A stretch of 64,000 nucleotides of DNA from Pseudochrobactrum kiredjianiae (lineage in GTDB: Bacteria; Pseudomonadota; Alphaproteobacteria; Rhizobiales; Rhizobiaceae). Positions 42,839 through 52,298 of the stretch are shown here, in pieces; positions within the stretch are counted from its first letter, which is position 1, and each line of letters starts with the position of its first letter. The notes below the pieces were generated by a model. It ran no database searches. It was not told the DNA's origin and saw nothing but the letters and a program-made list of their open reading frames with translations. The translations under genes were made by a program, and so were the position numbers. Where the stretch lies: positions 1-64,000 of the forward strand of contig NZ_JAUCBM010000007.1 of NCBI RefSeq assembly GCF_030362795.1, given 5' to 3'.

Positions 42839-43701
42839 TATTTCTGACCTCCGCTGAGGGTCGCGCCTGACAGCCAGCTCGGATCACGCTCCGGCACTTT
42901 CAGCATATCCACCGGCTGGTCGAGACGCGGCAGGCTGGCAAGCAGAGCCTGCGTATAGGGATGCTGCGCTTTGTGCAGTTCTTTAGCAGGCAGGTCTTCC
43001 ATAATACGACCGGCATACATCACCAGCACACGATCACAGAAGTCCGCCACCAGATTGAGATCGTGGCTGATAAACATCAGTCCGGTACCGGAACGGCTCA
43101 CCAGTTCATCCAGCACGGTCAGCACCTGACGGCGTACCGTGACGTCCAGCGCAGAGGTCGGCTCATCGGCAATAATCATATCCGGCTCAGGGATCAGCAT
43201 CATTGCGATCATCACGCGCTGCCCCATGCCGCCGGAAATCTCATGCGGGAACAGGTTCATCACACGCTCCGCATCACGAATATGCACAGCTTCCAGCATG
43301 GTCAGTGTGCGCTGGCGGGCTTCCTGCTTATTCACCCGATGATGCAGCCGGTAGGCTTCCATAATCTGGTCACCGATACGGATCAGCGGATTGAGCGAAT
43401 ATTTCGGATCCTGCAAAATCATCGAGATTTTATTGCCACGAACCGAGCGCATCTGGCGCTCGCTGGCACCCAGCAAATCAACATCGCCGAATTGCATCTT
43501 TTTCGCTCTGATCTGCGCAGCTTTCGGCGTCAGTTTGAGGATTGAGCGGCCGGTCATGGATTTACCGGAACCGCTCTCGCCTACAATACCGACTTTCTCG
43601 CGCCCGATGGAAAAGCTGATGCCACGCACCACATCGATTGAGCGGTCAACACCCGGAAAGGACACCCACAGGTCTTCAACTTCTAACAGAGGTTTGGTCA
43701 T
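42838..43701 (-). CDS. Oligopeptide ABC transporter ATP-binding protein (OppD/DppD type)
   Basis: This is a 287-residue ATPase with Walker A GESGSGKS, signature ISGGMGQRVMIAMM (SGGMGQR instead of the common SGGMRQR), Walker B IIADEPTSALD and the C-terminal QHPYTQALLASLP extension. It is 18 bases downstream of the OppC-like gene and overlaps the OppF-like gene by one base. Confidence 0.94.
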   Translation of the reverse strand: MTKPLLEVEDLWVSFPGVDRSIDVVRGISFSIGREKVGIVGESGSGKSMTGRSILKLTPKAAQIRAKKMQFGDVDLLGASERQMRSVRGNKISMILQDPKYSLNPLIRIGDQIMEAYRLHHRVNKQEARQRTLTMLEAVHIRDAERVMNLFPHEISGGMGQRVMIAMMLIPEPDMIIADEPTSALDVTVRRQVLTVLDELVSRSGTGLMFISHDLNLVADFCDRVLVMYAGRIMEDLPAKELHKAQHPYTQALLASLPRLDQPVDMLKVPERDPSWLSGATLSGGQK

Positions 43702-43719
43702 TTGATTTATCCGTTCCTC

Positions 43720-44646
43720 TTATCCGTTACGCGGGTCAAGCACATCGCGCAGACCATCACCAAACAGGTTGAAGGCAAGGCTGGCGAGCAGAATGGCACA
43801 ACCCGGCATGGCTGCGAGCCACCACGAGGTCATCATAAATTCACGTCCGCTGGAGAGCATCGCACCCCATTCAGGGCTTGGCGGCTGCGCACCAAGACCG
43901 AGAAAGCCAAGGCCGGCGGCTGTGAGAATGATCGACGACATATTGAGAGTAATGCGGATCACCACGGACGGGATACACATCGGCACAACGTGGTGCCAGA
44001 TCACGCGCATGGTGGAGGCACCCTGCAAGCGGATGGCTGCCACATAGTCGGACGAGCGGATGGTCAGGGTTTCCGCACGCGCCAAACGGGCAATCGGCGG
44101 CCATGCAGCCAGCGAAATAGCAATCACCGCATTCTCAATGCCGGGTCCGAGCGCCGCAGCAAAAGACAGCGCCAGCACAAGGCTCGGAAAAGCGAGGAAA
44201 ATATCAACAATACGCATCAGTGCCGTATCAACCCAGCCGCCCATATAACCGGCTGTGGTGCCGACAATCAGGCCGATTGGCGCAGCGATAATGGCCGTCA
44301 GCGTCACGATATACAGCGTAATCCGTGAACCATAGACCAGACGGCTGAAAATATCGCGCCCCAGCTCATCGGTGCCGAAATAATGCGCCCATGAGGGTGC
44401 CTGCAAACGGTTCGCCAGATTATTGGCACCTATATCATGTGTTGCGATCAATGGTGCAAACAGCGCAATACCGATCAGCAGCAAAATGACGAACAGGCCA
44501 AAAACGGCGGATGTATTGGTCAGGAGCTTCAGCCATGAGCGGCGCAATTGCTGCACATTGGCCTGAAGGGCGGACGAAGGCACCGGCGCACGCAGCCATT
44601 CACGGAATGACAAGGTGTTAGGTGCGGAATTGGAAGTATCAGTCAT
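43720..44646 (-). CDS. Oligopeptide ABC transporter permease (OppC/DppC type)
   Basis: This is a 308-residue permease. The cytoplasmic start of about 40 residues is followed by the first helix (VFGLFVILLLIGIALFAPLI), the OppC signature HYFGTDELGRDIFSRLVYGS and the EAA loop AIRLQGASTMRVIWHHVVPM. Six membrane segments are predicted. It lies 8 bases downstream of the OppB-like gene. Confidence 0.94.
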   Translation of the reverse strand: MTDTSNSAPNTLSFREWLRAPVPSSALQANVQQLRRSWLKLLTNTSAVFGLFVILLLIGIALFAPLIATHDIGANNLANRLQAPSWAHYFGTDELGRDIFSRLVYGSRITLYIVTLTAIIAAPIGLIVGTTAGYMGGWVDTALMRIVDIFLAFPSLVLALSFAAALGPGIENAVIAISLAAWPPIARLARAETLTIRSSDYVAAIRLQGASTMRVIWHHVVPMCIPSVVIRITLNMSSIILTAAGLGFLGLGAQPPSPEWGAMLSSGREFMMTSWWLAAMPGCAILLASLAFNLFGDGLRDVLDPRNG

Positions 44647-44654
44647 AAAAGCAC

Positions 44655-45734
44655 CTATCGTGTACGCGGATCAAAGACGCGGTAAAGCAGATCACTGATC
44701 AGATTGATGACAACGAAGAGAATACCCACGATCAGCGTACAGCCGACCACAGCATTCATATCACCGGCCATCAGCGCATTGGTGAGATAGCGGCCAAAGC
44801 CCGGCCACGCGAACACGGTTTCAGTCAGCACGGCACCTTCGAGCAGGAACGCATAGGACAGCGCCACAACCGTCACCACCTGCACGGCGACATTGCGGAA
44901 TGCATGTCCCCAGACGGTGCGCGACCATGACAAGCCTTTCACGCGGGCAGTGATGATATATTCCTGATTGAGCTGCTCGATCATGAAACCACGGGTCATG
45001 CGGCTGATATAGGCCATAGAGCCGAAAGCCAGAATGAGCGCAGGCATGATGATATGGCTGAAAGCATTGCCGAATGCTTCCCACTGCCCCTGCATCGCGC
45101 TATCGAGCAACAGGAACCCGGTTGTCGGCTCAACAGAGAACTCATGAATAAAATCAATACGCCCCGGGCCGCCAATCCAGCCAAGACCGGCATAGAAAAC
45201 CAGCAGAGCCATCAAACCGAGCCAGAAATTCGGTGTGGAATAACCGAGCAGGCTAAGCATACGCACCAGATGATCCAGCGGCGAATTGCGATACATTGCC
45301 GAGAACACGCCAAGCGGAATACCAAGGCCGGTACCGATGATAATCGCAACGGTTGCCAGTTCGATGGTGGCCGGAAACACACGACCGATATCTTCCAGCA
45401 CGGGTCTGCCGGAAGTGAGCGCATTGCCGAAATCAAACATCACGGCATTTTTAATATAAAGCCCGTATTGCACGATCAGCGGCTGATCGAGACCAAGCTT
45501 ACGATACATCGTATCATAGGCTTCCTGAGAGATATTATCCCCCAGCATCGCGATTACCGGATCAAGCGGCAAAAGACGGCTGATGAAAAAAGTCAGCGTG
45601 ACCAGACCGAGCAGCGTAATCGCCACGGAAATGATCAGGCGTGCGGCGGCGGCGAGAAAGAGAAGCACGGGATGAGGATCATGATAGATCTCATTTTCAA
45701 ACTCCGTATCTTCCAAAGTTTCGGGCGTCGTCAT
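44655..45734 (-). CDS. Oligopeptide ABC transporter permease (OppB/DppB type)
   Basis: This is a 359-residue permease, slightly longer than usual because of about 30 acidic N-terminal residues. First helix near 30-50; SRLLPLDPVIAMLGDNISQE, RKLGLDQPLIVQYGLYI and the EAA loop ITARVKGLSWSRTVWGHAFR identify the OppB family. Six membrane segments are predicted. It is separated from the binding-protein gene by 168 bases containing a stable hairpin. Confidence 0.93.
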   Translation of the reverse strand: MTTPETLEDTEFENEIYHDPHPVLLFLAAAARLIISVAITLLGLVTLTFFISRLLPLDPVIAMLGDNISQEAYDTMYRKLGLDQPLIVQYGLYIKNAVMFDFGNALTSGRPVLEDIGRVFPATIELATVAIIIGTGLGIPLGVFSAMYRNSPLDHLVRMLSLLGYSTPNFWLGLMALLVFYAGLGWIGGPGRIDFIHEFSVEPTTGFLLLDSAMQGQWEAFGNAFSHIIMPALILAFGSMAYISRMTRGFMIEQLNQEYIITARVKGLSWSRTVWGHAFRNVAVQVVTVVALSYAFLLEGAVLTETVFAWPGFGRYLTNALMAGDMNAVVGCTLIVGILFVVINLISDLLYRVFDPRTR

Positions 45735-45861
45735 GGCAATGTTTCCGTCAATATCGGGAAAAGGAGAGTTTGCAGCACTCTGCTGTCAGCAAAAAGCTGT
45801 TCACAAATCGGGGATATGCTGCAAACTCTGACTGAAAGCCGGAATATAAATTCCGGAAGTT

Positions 45862-45889
45862 ACCTGCCGCTGCAATACAAGCGGCAGGT
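45862..45889 (-). promoter_or_regulatory. Intercistronic hairpin between binding-protein and OppB-like genes
   Basis: ACCTGCCGCT pairs perfectly with AGCGGCAGGT around an 8-base loop, about 14 bases after the binding-protein stop. No U-tract follows on the minus strand, so an mRNA-stabilising or partial-termination role is likelier than full termination. Confidence 0.6.
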
Positions 45890-45902
45890 CTCTCAATGTC
45901 AG

Positions 45903-47522
45903 TTATTTAGCTGCTGTATCATAATAGGTGCGGAAACCGTTCCACTCCCAGTTGCTGATACCCTTGTTAAGACCGGCAACATTATAGATCTGGAACATAT
46001 AGGCCTGCGGGCCTTTTTCCATCATCTCTTTCTGGAGCGCGTGATAAAGCTCGGCACGTTTGGCTTCATCTTTTTCAAACAAGGCAGCATCAACTTCCTT
46101 GTTTACAGCTTCATCAAAATAGCCCGCGCGCCAGCTCGGATACATGGTCTGCTTGGCTTCCATGCGATTATCCGGATTGAAAATCTGACGTGAGGCATTG
46201 CCATGGGCATCCGGCACGCCTGTCGCCCAGCCCATCAGGGATGTCTGGAATTCACGGCCACGGATACGGCTGAACAGCTGGGCATTGGCCATACGTTCAA
46301 TTTTGATTTTCACACCGGCTTTGGCCGCAGCATCCTGAATACTCTGGGCAATCGGGGCAGCATATGGCGCAGTGCCGATAAACATGGTGGTTTCAAAACC
46401 ATCCGGATGACCGGCTTCAGCCAAAATCGCCTTAGCTTTCTCGACATCAAGTGTGAATGGCTGGCCTTCTTTTTCATCCAGCGCACCGAAAGCACCAAGC
46501 TGCACAAAGCTTGCACGCGGCACACCGACATTGTGCATCACTGTCTTTGCCAGACCGTCATAATCAATGAGATAGCGCATAGCGAGACGCACTTTTTCAT
46601 TGTTGAAAATCGGATCAGCATTATTGAAGTTCCAATAGAACAATGTCGGTTTCAAAGCGCGTGAAACGGCAACTTTATCCTGTGCTTCCAGATCTTTCAG
46701 ATCTTCCGGTGTCAGATCACGGGCAATATCAATATCGCCTTTTTCCAACAGCAGACGCTGTGTACCGGCTTCTGACACGTGACGGATCAGAACCTGTTTC
46801 AGCTTCGGTGCTTCACCCCAGTAATTATCACTCGCTTGCAGCAACACCACTTCCGCAGGGTTCCAGCGCATCAGCTTATAAGGGCCCACACAGTCGGTAC
46901 GGGTGGCCAGATATTTGTTGCCCATGTCGCCTTCGACCTGATTGGCCATCAGTACTTTTTGATTAAGCAAAGAGGCAACACGGTTTGCAGCAATCGCCGA
47001 AAGAATAAGATTAACCGGATACGGCTTATCAAGCTTAAAGACGACAGTCTTGTCATCCGGCGCTGTAATCGCAGTATCAACATTCTCTTTGACAAAACCA
47101 TATTCTGTCAGTGTCGCAGCATTACCGAAGCCCAGCTTCACAACGCGCTGCAACGACCATGCCAGATCACCGGCAGTGGCTTTTTCGCCATTGTCAAATT
47201 TAAGATCATCGCGCAGATGGAAAGTGATCTGCAGGCCGTCTTCTGAAACATCCCAGCTTTTTGCCATACGCGGCAGAATTTTGGTTTCATCTTTCGGGTC
47301 AAAATCAACCAGCGGGTCACAGGTGTTCTGGATGATTTCATTGCTCACCACCTCACCCATCTGTGCCGGATCGAATGTGCTGATCGCATCAATATTCCAT
47401 GCCATCACCAGCGCGTTTGGCGGTGAGGCAGCTTCCGATGCAAATGTTGCACCAGCCATAGCGGCAGTACCGGCAAGCAATGCCAATGCAGAACTGCGAT
47501 TCAAAAATGTATTGGTCTTCAT
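45903..47522 (-). CDS. Peptide ABC transporter substrate-binding protein (SBP_bac_5)
   Basis: This is a 539-residue family-5 periplasmic binding protein with a signal peptide of about 32 residues (cleaved around ATFASEA/ASPP). Features are MAWNIDAISTFDPAQMGEVV, the LKFDNGEKATAGDLAWSLQR segment and DCVGPYKLMRWNP. The ATG at 47522 has AGGGGAT upstream; an ATG 42 bases earlier would put extra residues before the signal peptide. It is the ligand receptor for the OppBCDF-like importer downstream. Confidence 0.93.
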   Translation of the reverse strand: MKTNTFLNRSSALALLAGTAAMAGATFASEAASPPNALVMAWNIDAISTFDPAQMGEVVSNEIIQNTCDPLVDFDPKDETKILPRMAKSWDVSEDGLQITFHLRDDLKFDNGEKATAGDLAWSLQRVVKLGFGNAATLTEYGFVKENVDTAITAPDDKTVVFKLDKPYPVNLILSAIAANRVASLLNQKVLMANQVEGDMGNKYLATRTDCVGPYKLMRWNPAEVVLLQASDNYWGEAPKLKQVLIRHVSEAGTQRLLLEKGDIDIARDLTPEDLKDLEAQDKVAVSRALKPTLFYWNFNNADPIFNNEKVRLAMRYLIDYDGLAKTVMHNVGVPRASFVQLGAFGALDEKEGQPFTLDVEKAKAILAEAGHPDGFETTMFIGTAPYAAPIAQSIQDAAAKAGVKIKIERMANAQLFSRIRGREFQTSLMGWATGVPDAHGNASRQIFNPDNRMEAKQTMYPSWRAGYFDEAVNKEVDAALFEKDEAKRAELYHALQKEMMEKGPQAYMFQIYNVAGLNKGISNWEWNGFRTYYDTAAK

Positions 47523-47607
47523 CTTTATCCCCTGTTTATCATTATTTGCGTTGATAAAGGACATGGCGGCAGATCACCGCCATGCCGATTGATTTTACTC
47601 AGCCATT

Positions 47608-49044
47608 TTACTCAGCAGGGCGCGGCTGCAGCGGAGGATTAACCTCAGGCGGGATCGGACAGGTGTAAGGCGTTTTTGCCATACGCGCCTGATGATCGGC
47701 CTTAGCAGCATTGAGAATGCTCTCATCCTGCATTACGTCCAGCGCGGTTCCGGCCATAACTTTAGCCGCATAAACCATACCTTTATGCGCGGCAGGCATT
47801 TTACCCTGCGCAGTGATCTGCCATGAATGACCAGGCGAGCCGATCGCATGGGTGGCAACACGCGCCTGCACGGTCGGCACCGCCCAGCTGACATCGCCCA
47901 GATCGGTAGAACCGATCATCGGCACGCCTTTTTGTTCACGCGGCAGCACATAATCGCAAAGCGGTGCATTTTCAGCGAAAGGCTGACCAACACGCAGGTA
48001 ATCGGTTTCGATATCTTCCGCTGACAAGGTTGTCTGAATTTTAGCCGCAAAAGCACGGTCAGCATCATCAAACGGCACGCCACCAAGACGCTCCATATTG
48101 GAATGCATGGCGATTTCCAGCGGCGTATTGCCGAGCAGATTGGACACAGCACTCATGATCGAAATATCGACTGTGGTTTCGGTCATCATTGCAGCGCCCT
48201 GCGCTACTTTTTTCACACGCTCATTGAGCGAGAACATGCCCGGCAGATCGGTGGCACGGATTGCATAACGTACTTTGGCTTTAGCCTGCACTACGTTCGG
48301 CGCAATACCTCCGGCATTGAGATAGGCATAATGCAGACGGCAATCAGCAGGAATATGCTCGCGCAGATAGTTGCAACCAACGCTCATCAGCTCAACTGCA
48401 TCGAGAGCGGAACGGCCAAGATGCGGGGCAGCAGCGGCATGCGATGCACGACCGGTAAATTCGAAGTCCATACGGGTATTGGCCAGCGACTGTGCATCAT
48501 CCACTTGTGTAAACGATGCCGGATGCCATGAAATGGCAATATCTACATCGTCAAAAGCACCGGCGCGCACCATGAAAGCCTTGGCAGCGCCGCCCTCTTC
48601 CGCAGGGCAACCGTAATAACGTACACGGCCTTTTTTACCGTTCTGTTCCAGCCAGTCTTTCACAGCCGTTGCTGCGAGAAGTGCTGCAGAACCCAGCATA
48701 TTATGGCCACAGCCATGGCCACTACCAGCATTGGGACCTGTACCCGGTATCGGACGCGGTTCAGCAATACCTGCTTCTTGGCTTAGACCCGGCAATGCAT
48801 CATATTCACCGAGAATAGCGATAAGAGGCCCGCCTTCACCGGCTTCACCGATCACGGCAGTCGGTATACCAGCCACATTTTCCGTAACTTTAAAACCCTG
48901 ATCGCGCAGCATCTGTGTATGCTCGGCACAGGATTTATATTCCGTATAGGCAATTTCCGGCATACCCCAGACGCGGTCACTGAGTTCTTCGAACTCACGC
49001 TTTTTCGCGTCAACCAGATCCCAGATCACCTCACCATTTTTCAT
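47608..49044 (-). CDS. M20-family metallohydrolase, AbgB-like amidohydrolase
   Basis: This is a 478-residue protein of the M20 peptidase family, nearest in style to AbgB (p-aminobenzoyl-glutamate hydrolase subunit) and other amidohydrolases. Metal ligands are visible in GSGHGCGHNMLGSA and in YYGCPAEEGGAAKAF; the dimerisation domain lies at about 190-310 (EFTGRASHAAAAP). GGGAGGAA precedes the ATG. The upstream 136 bases contain a dispersed repeat and a hairpin, so it may begin a new transcript. It presumably deacylates or cleaves an imported amidated amino acid or peptide. Confidence 0.9.
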   Translation of the reverse strand: MKNGEVIWDLVDAKKREFEELSDRVWGMPEIAYTEYKSCAEHTQMLRDQGFKVTENVAGIPTAVIGEAGEGGPLIAILGEYDALPGLSQEAGIAEPRPIPGTGPNAGSGHGCGHNMLGSAALLAATAVKDWLEQNGKKGRVRYYGCPAEEGGAAKAFMVRAGAFDDVDIAISWHPASFTQVDDAQSLANTRMDFEFTGRASHAAAAPHLGRSALDAVELMSVGCNYLREHIPADCRLHYAYLNAGGIAPNVVQAKAKVRYAIRATDLPGMFSLNERVKKVAQGAAMMTETTVDISIMSAVSNLLGNTPLEIAMHSNMERLGGVPFDDADRAFAAKIQTTLSAEDIETDYLRVGQPFAENAPLCDYVLPREQKGVPMIGSTDLGDVSWAVPTVQARVATHAIGSPGHSWQITAQGKMPAAHKGMVYAAKVMAGTALDVMQDESILNAAKADHQARMAKTPYTCPIPPEVNPPLQPRPAE

Positions 49045-49076
49045 GGTGTTCCTCCCAAATTACATAATATTTTCAA

Positions 49077-49136
49077 AGCATTTCCAGCAAAAATGTGAAG
49101 CGGTTTTGCGTAGGAAAATGCGTAAAACTCAAAGAG
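49077..49136. repeat. Rhizobiales-type dispersed repeat inside the peptide cluster
   Basis: AGCATTTCCAGCAAAAATGT, GAAGCGGTTTTGCGT, GGAAAATGCGTAAAACTCAA and AGAG form the known GAGCATTTCC...GAAGCGGTTTTGCG...TGCGTAAAA...AAAGAG pattern that recurs between genes in Rhizobiales. Confidence 0.7.
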
Positions 49137-49137
49137 A

Positions 49138-49169
49138 TTTCAGGAGCGAGCCTCCACCCGCCCCTGAAA
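49138..49169 (-). terminator. Terminator after S9 peptidase gene
   Basis: TTTCAGGAGCG pairs with CGCCCCTGAAA (one mismatch) around a 10-base loop, 11 bases after the S9 stop; the minus strand continues TCTCTTTGAG. It may split the cluster into two transcripts. Confidence 0.55.
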
Positions 49170-49180
49170 CCGTGTTGTCT

Positions 49181-51001
49181 TTACAGGTTTTCGTCGATGA
49201 AACGTCCCAGCGCATCAAACACTGTGTGGCGATTTTCAATGCGCGCAAAACCATGGCCTTCATGCGCAATACGCAGAATTTCCACCGGCTTGCCCAAGCC
49301 ACGCAGGCAGGAATAAACCATTTCGCTCTCGCATGGCGTTACGCGCGGATCTTCCAGCCCGTGCACCACCATCAGCGGTGCCTGTACTTCGGCCATTTTG
49401 TGTATTGGCGAGAAGCGTTCCAGCGCATCTTTCATCATTGCCACATCGCCATATTCCACCTCACGCAGCACTTTGCGCCACGGGCCGGTGGTCTCCATCA
49501 GCGTCAGGAAATTGGCGATGCCGTAATATTCCACACCGAGTTTCCACAAATCCGGATATTCAGTGAGAGCAGCCAGCACCATGAAACCGCCATAGGAACG
49601 GCCAAACACGCCGATACGGCTGTCATCAACATCTGCACGATTACCCACGGCCAGACGCACGGCTTTAAGATCAGCCACGCTGTCCATGCGCAATTCGCGG
49701 TCATCCAGATGCTGATAAGGACGGCCATAACCGGTGCTGCCGCGAATATTCGGCGCAATCACCATGATGCCGCGTGCCAGCATATATTGAATATCGGCGC
49801 GGAAATCAGGCTTCCACTGGGCTTCAGGGCCGCCATGAACGATAATCATCACCGGATAACCGCTTGCAGGCGCAGCAACTGTCGGCTGATAGACGAAGTA
49901 AGGAACATCCAGCCCGTCAAAGCTCGCAACACTGGTAACAGTCGGCTCAATAAAGTCCGGCAAAGCGGTTGCCGCTTTTGGTGCATCGGTCAGACGGCTA
50001 TAGGTGCCTGTAGCCACTTCACAACGCCAGATATCACCGGATGTTGCCGCACCTTCCGCAGGCATCACCAGTGCCGCACCATCCTGTGTCCATGCCACAG
50101 ATGCAATTACAAACGGCATCGGCGTCGGCAGAGATTTCTGCACTTTGCCCTGTCGGTCAATGATGACAATCTCATTCCAACCCTGACGGTTGAGAACTAG
50201 TGCCACGCTCTGCTGATCCGGTGCAATGGCCAGAGCTTCCACATCTTGTTTTTCAAAACCGGCAATTTCAACAAGTTCATTGCTGTCATGGGCTTTGAAC
50301 ATCACGCTGGAATAATCACGCCCCTGATCGGAAATCAGCAGAATGCCGGAACCGTCTTTGAGGAATTTTGCAGCCTGATAGGAAGCGCGTCCCTGATGCG
50401 GCAGTATATCTTCATAAGCGCCACTTGCCAGATCCAGACGGCAGAAATTCTGATCCGTCATGGCACGGGTACAGTCATTGACCAGCAGTGCTGTACCATC
50501 CGGTGTGAAAGCTGCCGGTGTACGCCAGCCGGTGCCCTGATAGACACATTTGGTTTCACCTGTCGCGACCGTCATCACATAGAGATCCATGTGCGTGCGA
50601 TCACGGTAATTGGCGGAATAGGCAATCTGTGTGCCATCCGGCGACCAGCAGCCCCAGCCATGCACCACAGTTGCGTCACTGGTCAGCTTACGCGGTTCGC
50701 CTTCCGCATTTTCGATCAGCCAGAACTGATGACGCTCATCACCACCCCAATCGGTGCTGATCAGCAGATCGCGGCTTTTCGGGTTAAAAGACAATGTGCC
50801 GACAGGTTCCGGCAGATTGGTCAGCTGCTTCGCTTCGCCACCGGCCAAAGGCTTGATCCAGACCTGTGCGGTGCCGCTTGCATCGCTCAAAAATGCCAGC
50901 AATTCGCCATCCGGTGAGATGGCCGGTTTTACGGCTTTGCGGATATCCGTATAGGAGGACATCTGAACTGCGGTAGGATCGGATTTCAGTGTATCAAACA
51001 T
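49181..51001 (-). CDS. S9-family prolyl oligopeptidase/acylaminoacyl peptidase
   Basis: This is a 606-residue serine peptidase with an N-terminal beta-propeller of PD40/WD-like blades (about 20-330, for example AISPDGELLAFLSDASGTAQ and WGCWSPDGTQIAYSAN) and a C-terminal alpha/beta-hydrolase domain. The nucleophile is in GVFGRSYGGFMVLAAL, the Asp in HGLEDPRVTP and the His in AHEGHGFARI, so the triad is complete. No signal peptide. The ATG at 51001 is preferred; a TTG 21 bases earlier is possible. It lies 38 bases downstream of the pip-like gene, so the two probably cooperate in degrading short or proline-rich peptides. Confidence 0.92.
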   Translation of the reverse strand: MFDTLKSDPTAVQMSSYTDIRKAVKPAISPDGELLAFLSDASGTAQVWIKPLAGGEAKQLTNLPEPVGTLSFNPKSRDLLISTDWGGDERHQFWLIENAEGEPRKLTSDATVVHGWGCWSPDGTQIAYSANYRDRTHMDLYVMTVATGETKCVYQGTGWRTPAAFTPDGTALLVNDCTRAMTDQNFCRLDLASGAYEDILPHQGRASYQAAKFLKDGSGILLISDQGRDYSSVMFKAHDSNELVEIAGFEKQDVEALAIAPDQQSVALVLNRQGWNEIVIIDRQGKVQKSLPTPMPFVIASVAWTQDGAALVMPAEGAATSGDIWRCEVATGTYSRLTDAPKAATALPDFIEPTVTSVASFDGLDVPYFVYQPTVAAPASGYPVMIIVHGGPEAQWKPDFRADIQYMLARGIMVIAPNIRGSTGYGRPYQHLDDRELRMDSVADLKAVRLAVGNRADVDDSRIGVFGRSYGGFMVLAALTEYPDLWKLGVEYYGIANFLTLMETTGPWRKVLREVEYGDVAMMKDALERFSPIHKMAEVQAPLMVVHGLEDPRVTPCESEMVYSCLRGLGKPVEILRIAHEGHGFARIENRHTVFDALGRFIDENL

Positions 51002-51039
51002 GAAGCTGCCCGTTATTTTCAATTACAATGATGCGCTTT

Positions 51040-51981
51040 TCAAACGCTGACTGCTTTTGCCAGACGCGCAGAGGCATCCGCAAGAGCACCAGCCATCGGG
51101 CCGGTTGTCGACTGATGATTAGACAAAGTAACAATGGTGAAATTGGCTTCCGGCCATGCGGTTTTCAGCTTCCATGCTGTTACCATCGGGGTCACGGTAT
51201 CATAACGCCCCTGCACAATTTCTGCCGGCAGATGGCGGATACGATCAAGATTATCCAGCAGTGCATTGGCAGGCATAAAGGCGCCATTCATGCAATAATG
51301 CGTGAAAATGCGCGAGACTGCCAAAGCCGCATCACTCTGCAACAAGGTCGAGACATGCTCTGCGCTCGGCTCCAATGTCTGTGTGCGGGCAGAAAAACCG
51401 CGCAGGCTCTGCGCCGCAGCATGCTCCACCGCCGGATCACCGCAGGTCAGCCGTTTGTAATAAGCTTTCAGCAAGTCGCCGTGTTCATCCTCCGGCACAA
51501 ATTCTGCAAATTCCTGCCAGTAATCAGGAAAAATCGTTCTGGAACCGTGGAACCACCAGTCACTGTCCTCGCGATCACCAAGGAAAATCCCGTGAATGCG
51601 GAAACCGAGGCAGCGCTCTGGATGTGCCTGACCATAGGCCAGTGACAGGCAGGAACCCCACGAACCGCCGGTCACCAACCAGCGCTCAATGCCGAAATGC
51701 TCACGGATAAGTTCAATATCTTCAATCAGATGCTGCGTGGTATTTTCGCGCAATTCTGCAACAGGGGTCGATTGTCCGGCACCGCGCTGATCGAAAGTAA
51801 TGACGCGATAGGTATCAAGATCGAAGCTGGCAACCTGCTTGGCCGATACACCAGCGCCTGGTCCGCCATGCAAAAACACAGCCGGAATGCCATCCGGATT
51901 ACCGTAATCATAAACCGCAATTTCATGAATATCGCTAACTTTCAGACGAAAGCTGTCTCGTGCCTGACGTAGTTCTGCCAC
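51040..51981 (-). CDS. pip: Proline iminopeptidase-like alpha/beta hydrolase (S33)
   Basis: This is a 313-residue enzyme that removes N-terminal proline from peptides. Visible are the oxyanion HGGPGAGVSA, the DQRGAGQSTP motif, the nucleophile elbow VTGGSWGSCLSLAYG, the Asp in QGRYDTVTP and a C-terminal His in SNHQS. The start is GTG at 51981 because GGAGGA lies 6 bases upstream and the length then matches the family; ATGs 42 and 84 bases earlier have poor sites. It is the first gene of the peptide cluster, with a promoter expected in the gap to its left side of transcription (51982-52246). Confidence 0.9.
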   Translation of the reverse strand: MAELRQARDSFRLKVSDIHEIAVYDYGNPDGIPAVFLHGGPGAGVSAKQVASFDLDTYRVITFDQRGAGQSTPVAELRENTTQHLIEDIELIREHFGIERWLVTGGSWGSCLSLAYGQAHPERCLGFRIHGIFLGDREDSDWWFHGSRTIFPDYWQEFAEFVPEDEHGDLLKAYYKRLTCGDPAVEHAAAQSLRGFSARTQTLEPSAEHVSTLLQSDAALAVSRIFTHYCMNGAFMPANALLDNLDRIRHLPAEIVQGRYDTVTPMVTAWKLKTAWPEANFTIVTLSNHQSTTGPMAGALADASARLAKAVSV

Positions 51982-52246
51982 GGCCTGTCCTCCTGCTGCT
52001 GTTTGTTGCAAACAGCACTCCATTACCCACTCTTGCGTCTGAATTATTTTGCCTCTTTGCGGCATTTATTTTAAAATTCTCAGACATGAAATTTATAGGC
52101 AGTGAACAGCTTTCAAGGCCAATGCAATTTCCGACTACCTATACCAAAACGGAATAGTTTTATCATTCACTGTATCAAACTGCCGGAAATCGTCGTTTTC
52201 AACAGTGTTCCATCTGGGGAAAGTCTTTGATTTTTATGGGGAAATA
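51982..52246. other. Gap upstream of pip with the cluster promoter region
   Basis: About 265 bases without a gene before the OFA-transporter terminator. A TATAAA (minus strand, 52092-52097) could be the -10 box for the pip-led transcript; the -35 is not clear. Confidence 0.4.
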
Positions 52247-52276
52247 AAAAACTCCGGCATTGCTGCCGGAGTTTTT
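52247..52276 (-). terminator. Rho-independent terminator of OFA transporter gene
   Basis: A perfect 13-bp stem AAAAACTCCGGCA/TGCCGGAGTTTTT with a 4-base loop lies 22 bases after the stop, followed on the minus strand by TATTTCCCC. Confidence 0.85.
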
Positions 52277-52298
52277 AATCAGACTGCCCCCCTCTCGT

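Noticed and set aside
41405-42847. A 480-codon plus-strand frame opposite the hydrolase and OppF-like genes
   Set aside because: It is antisense to two genes with complete catalytic motifs and has the composition of a shadow frame.
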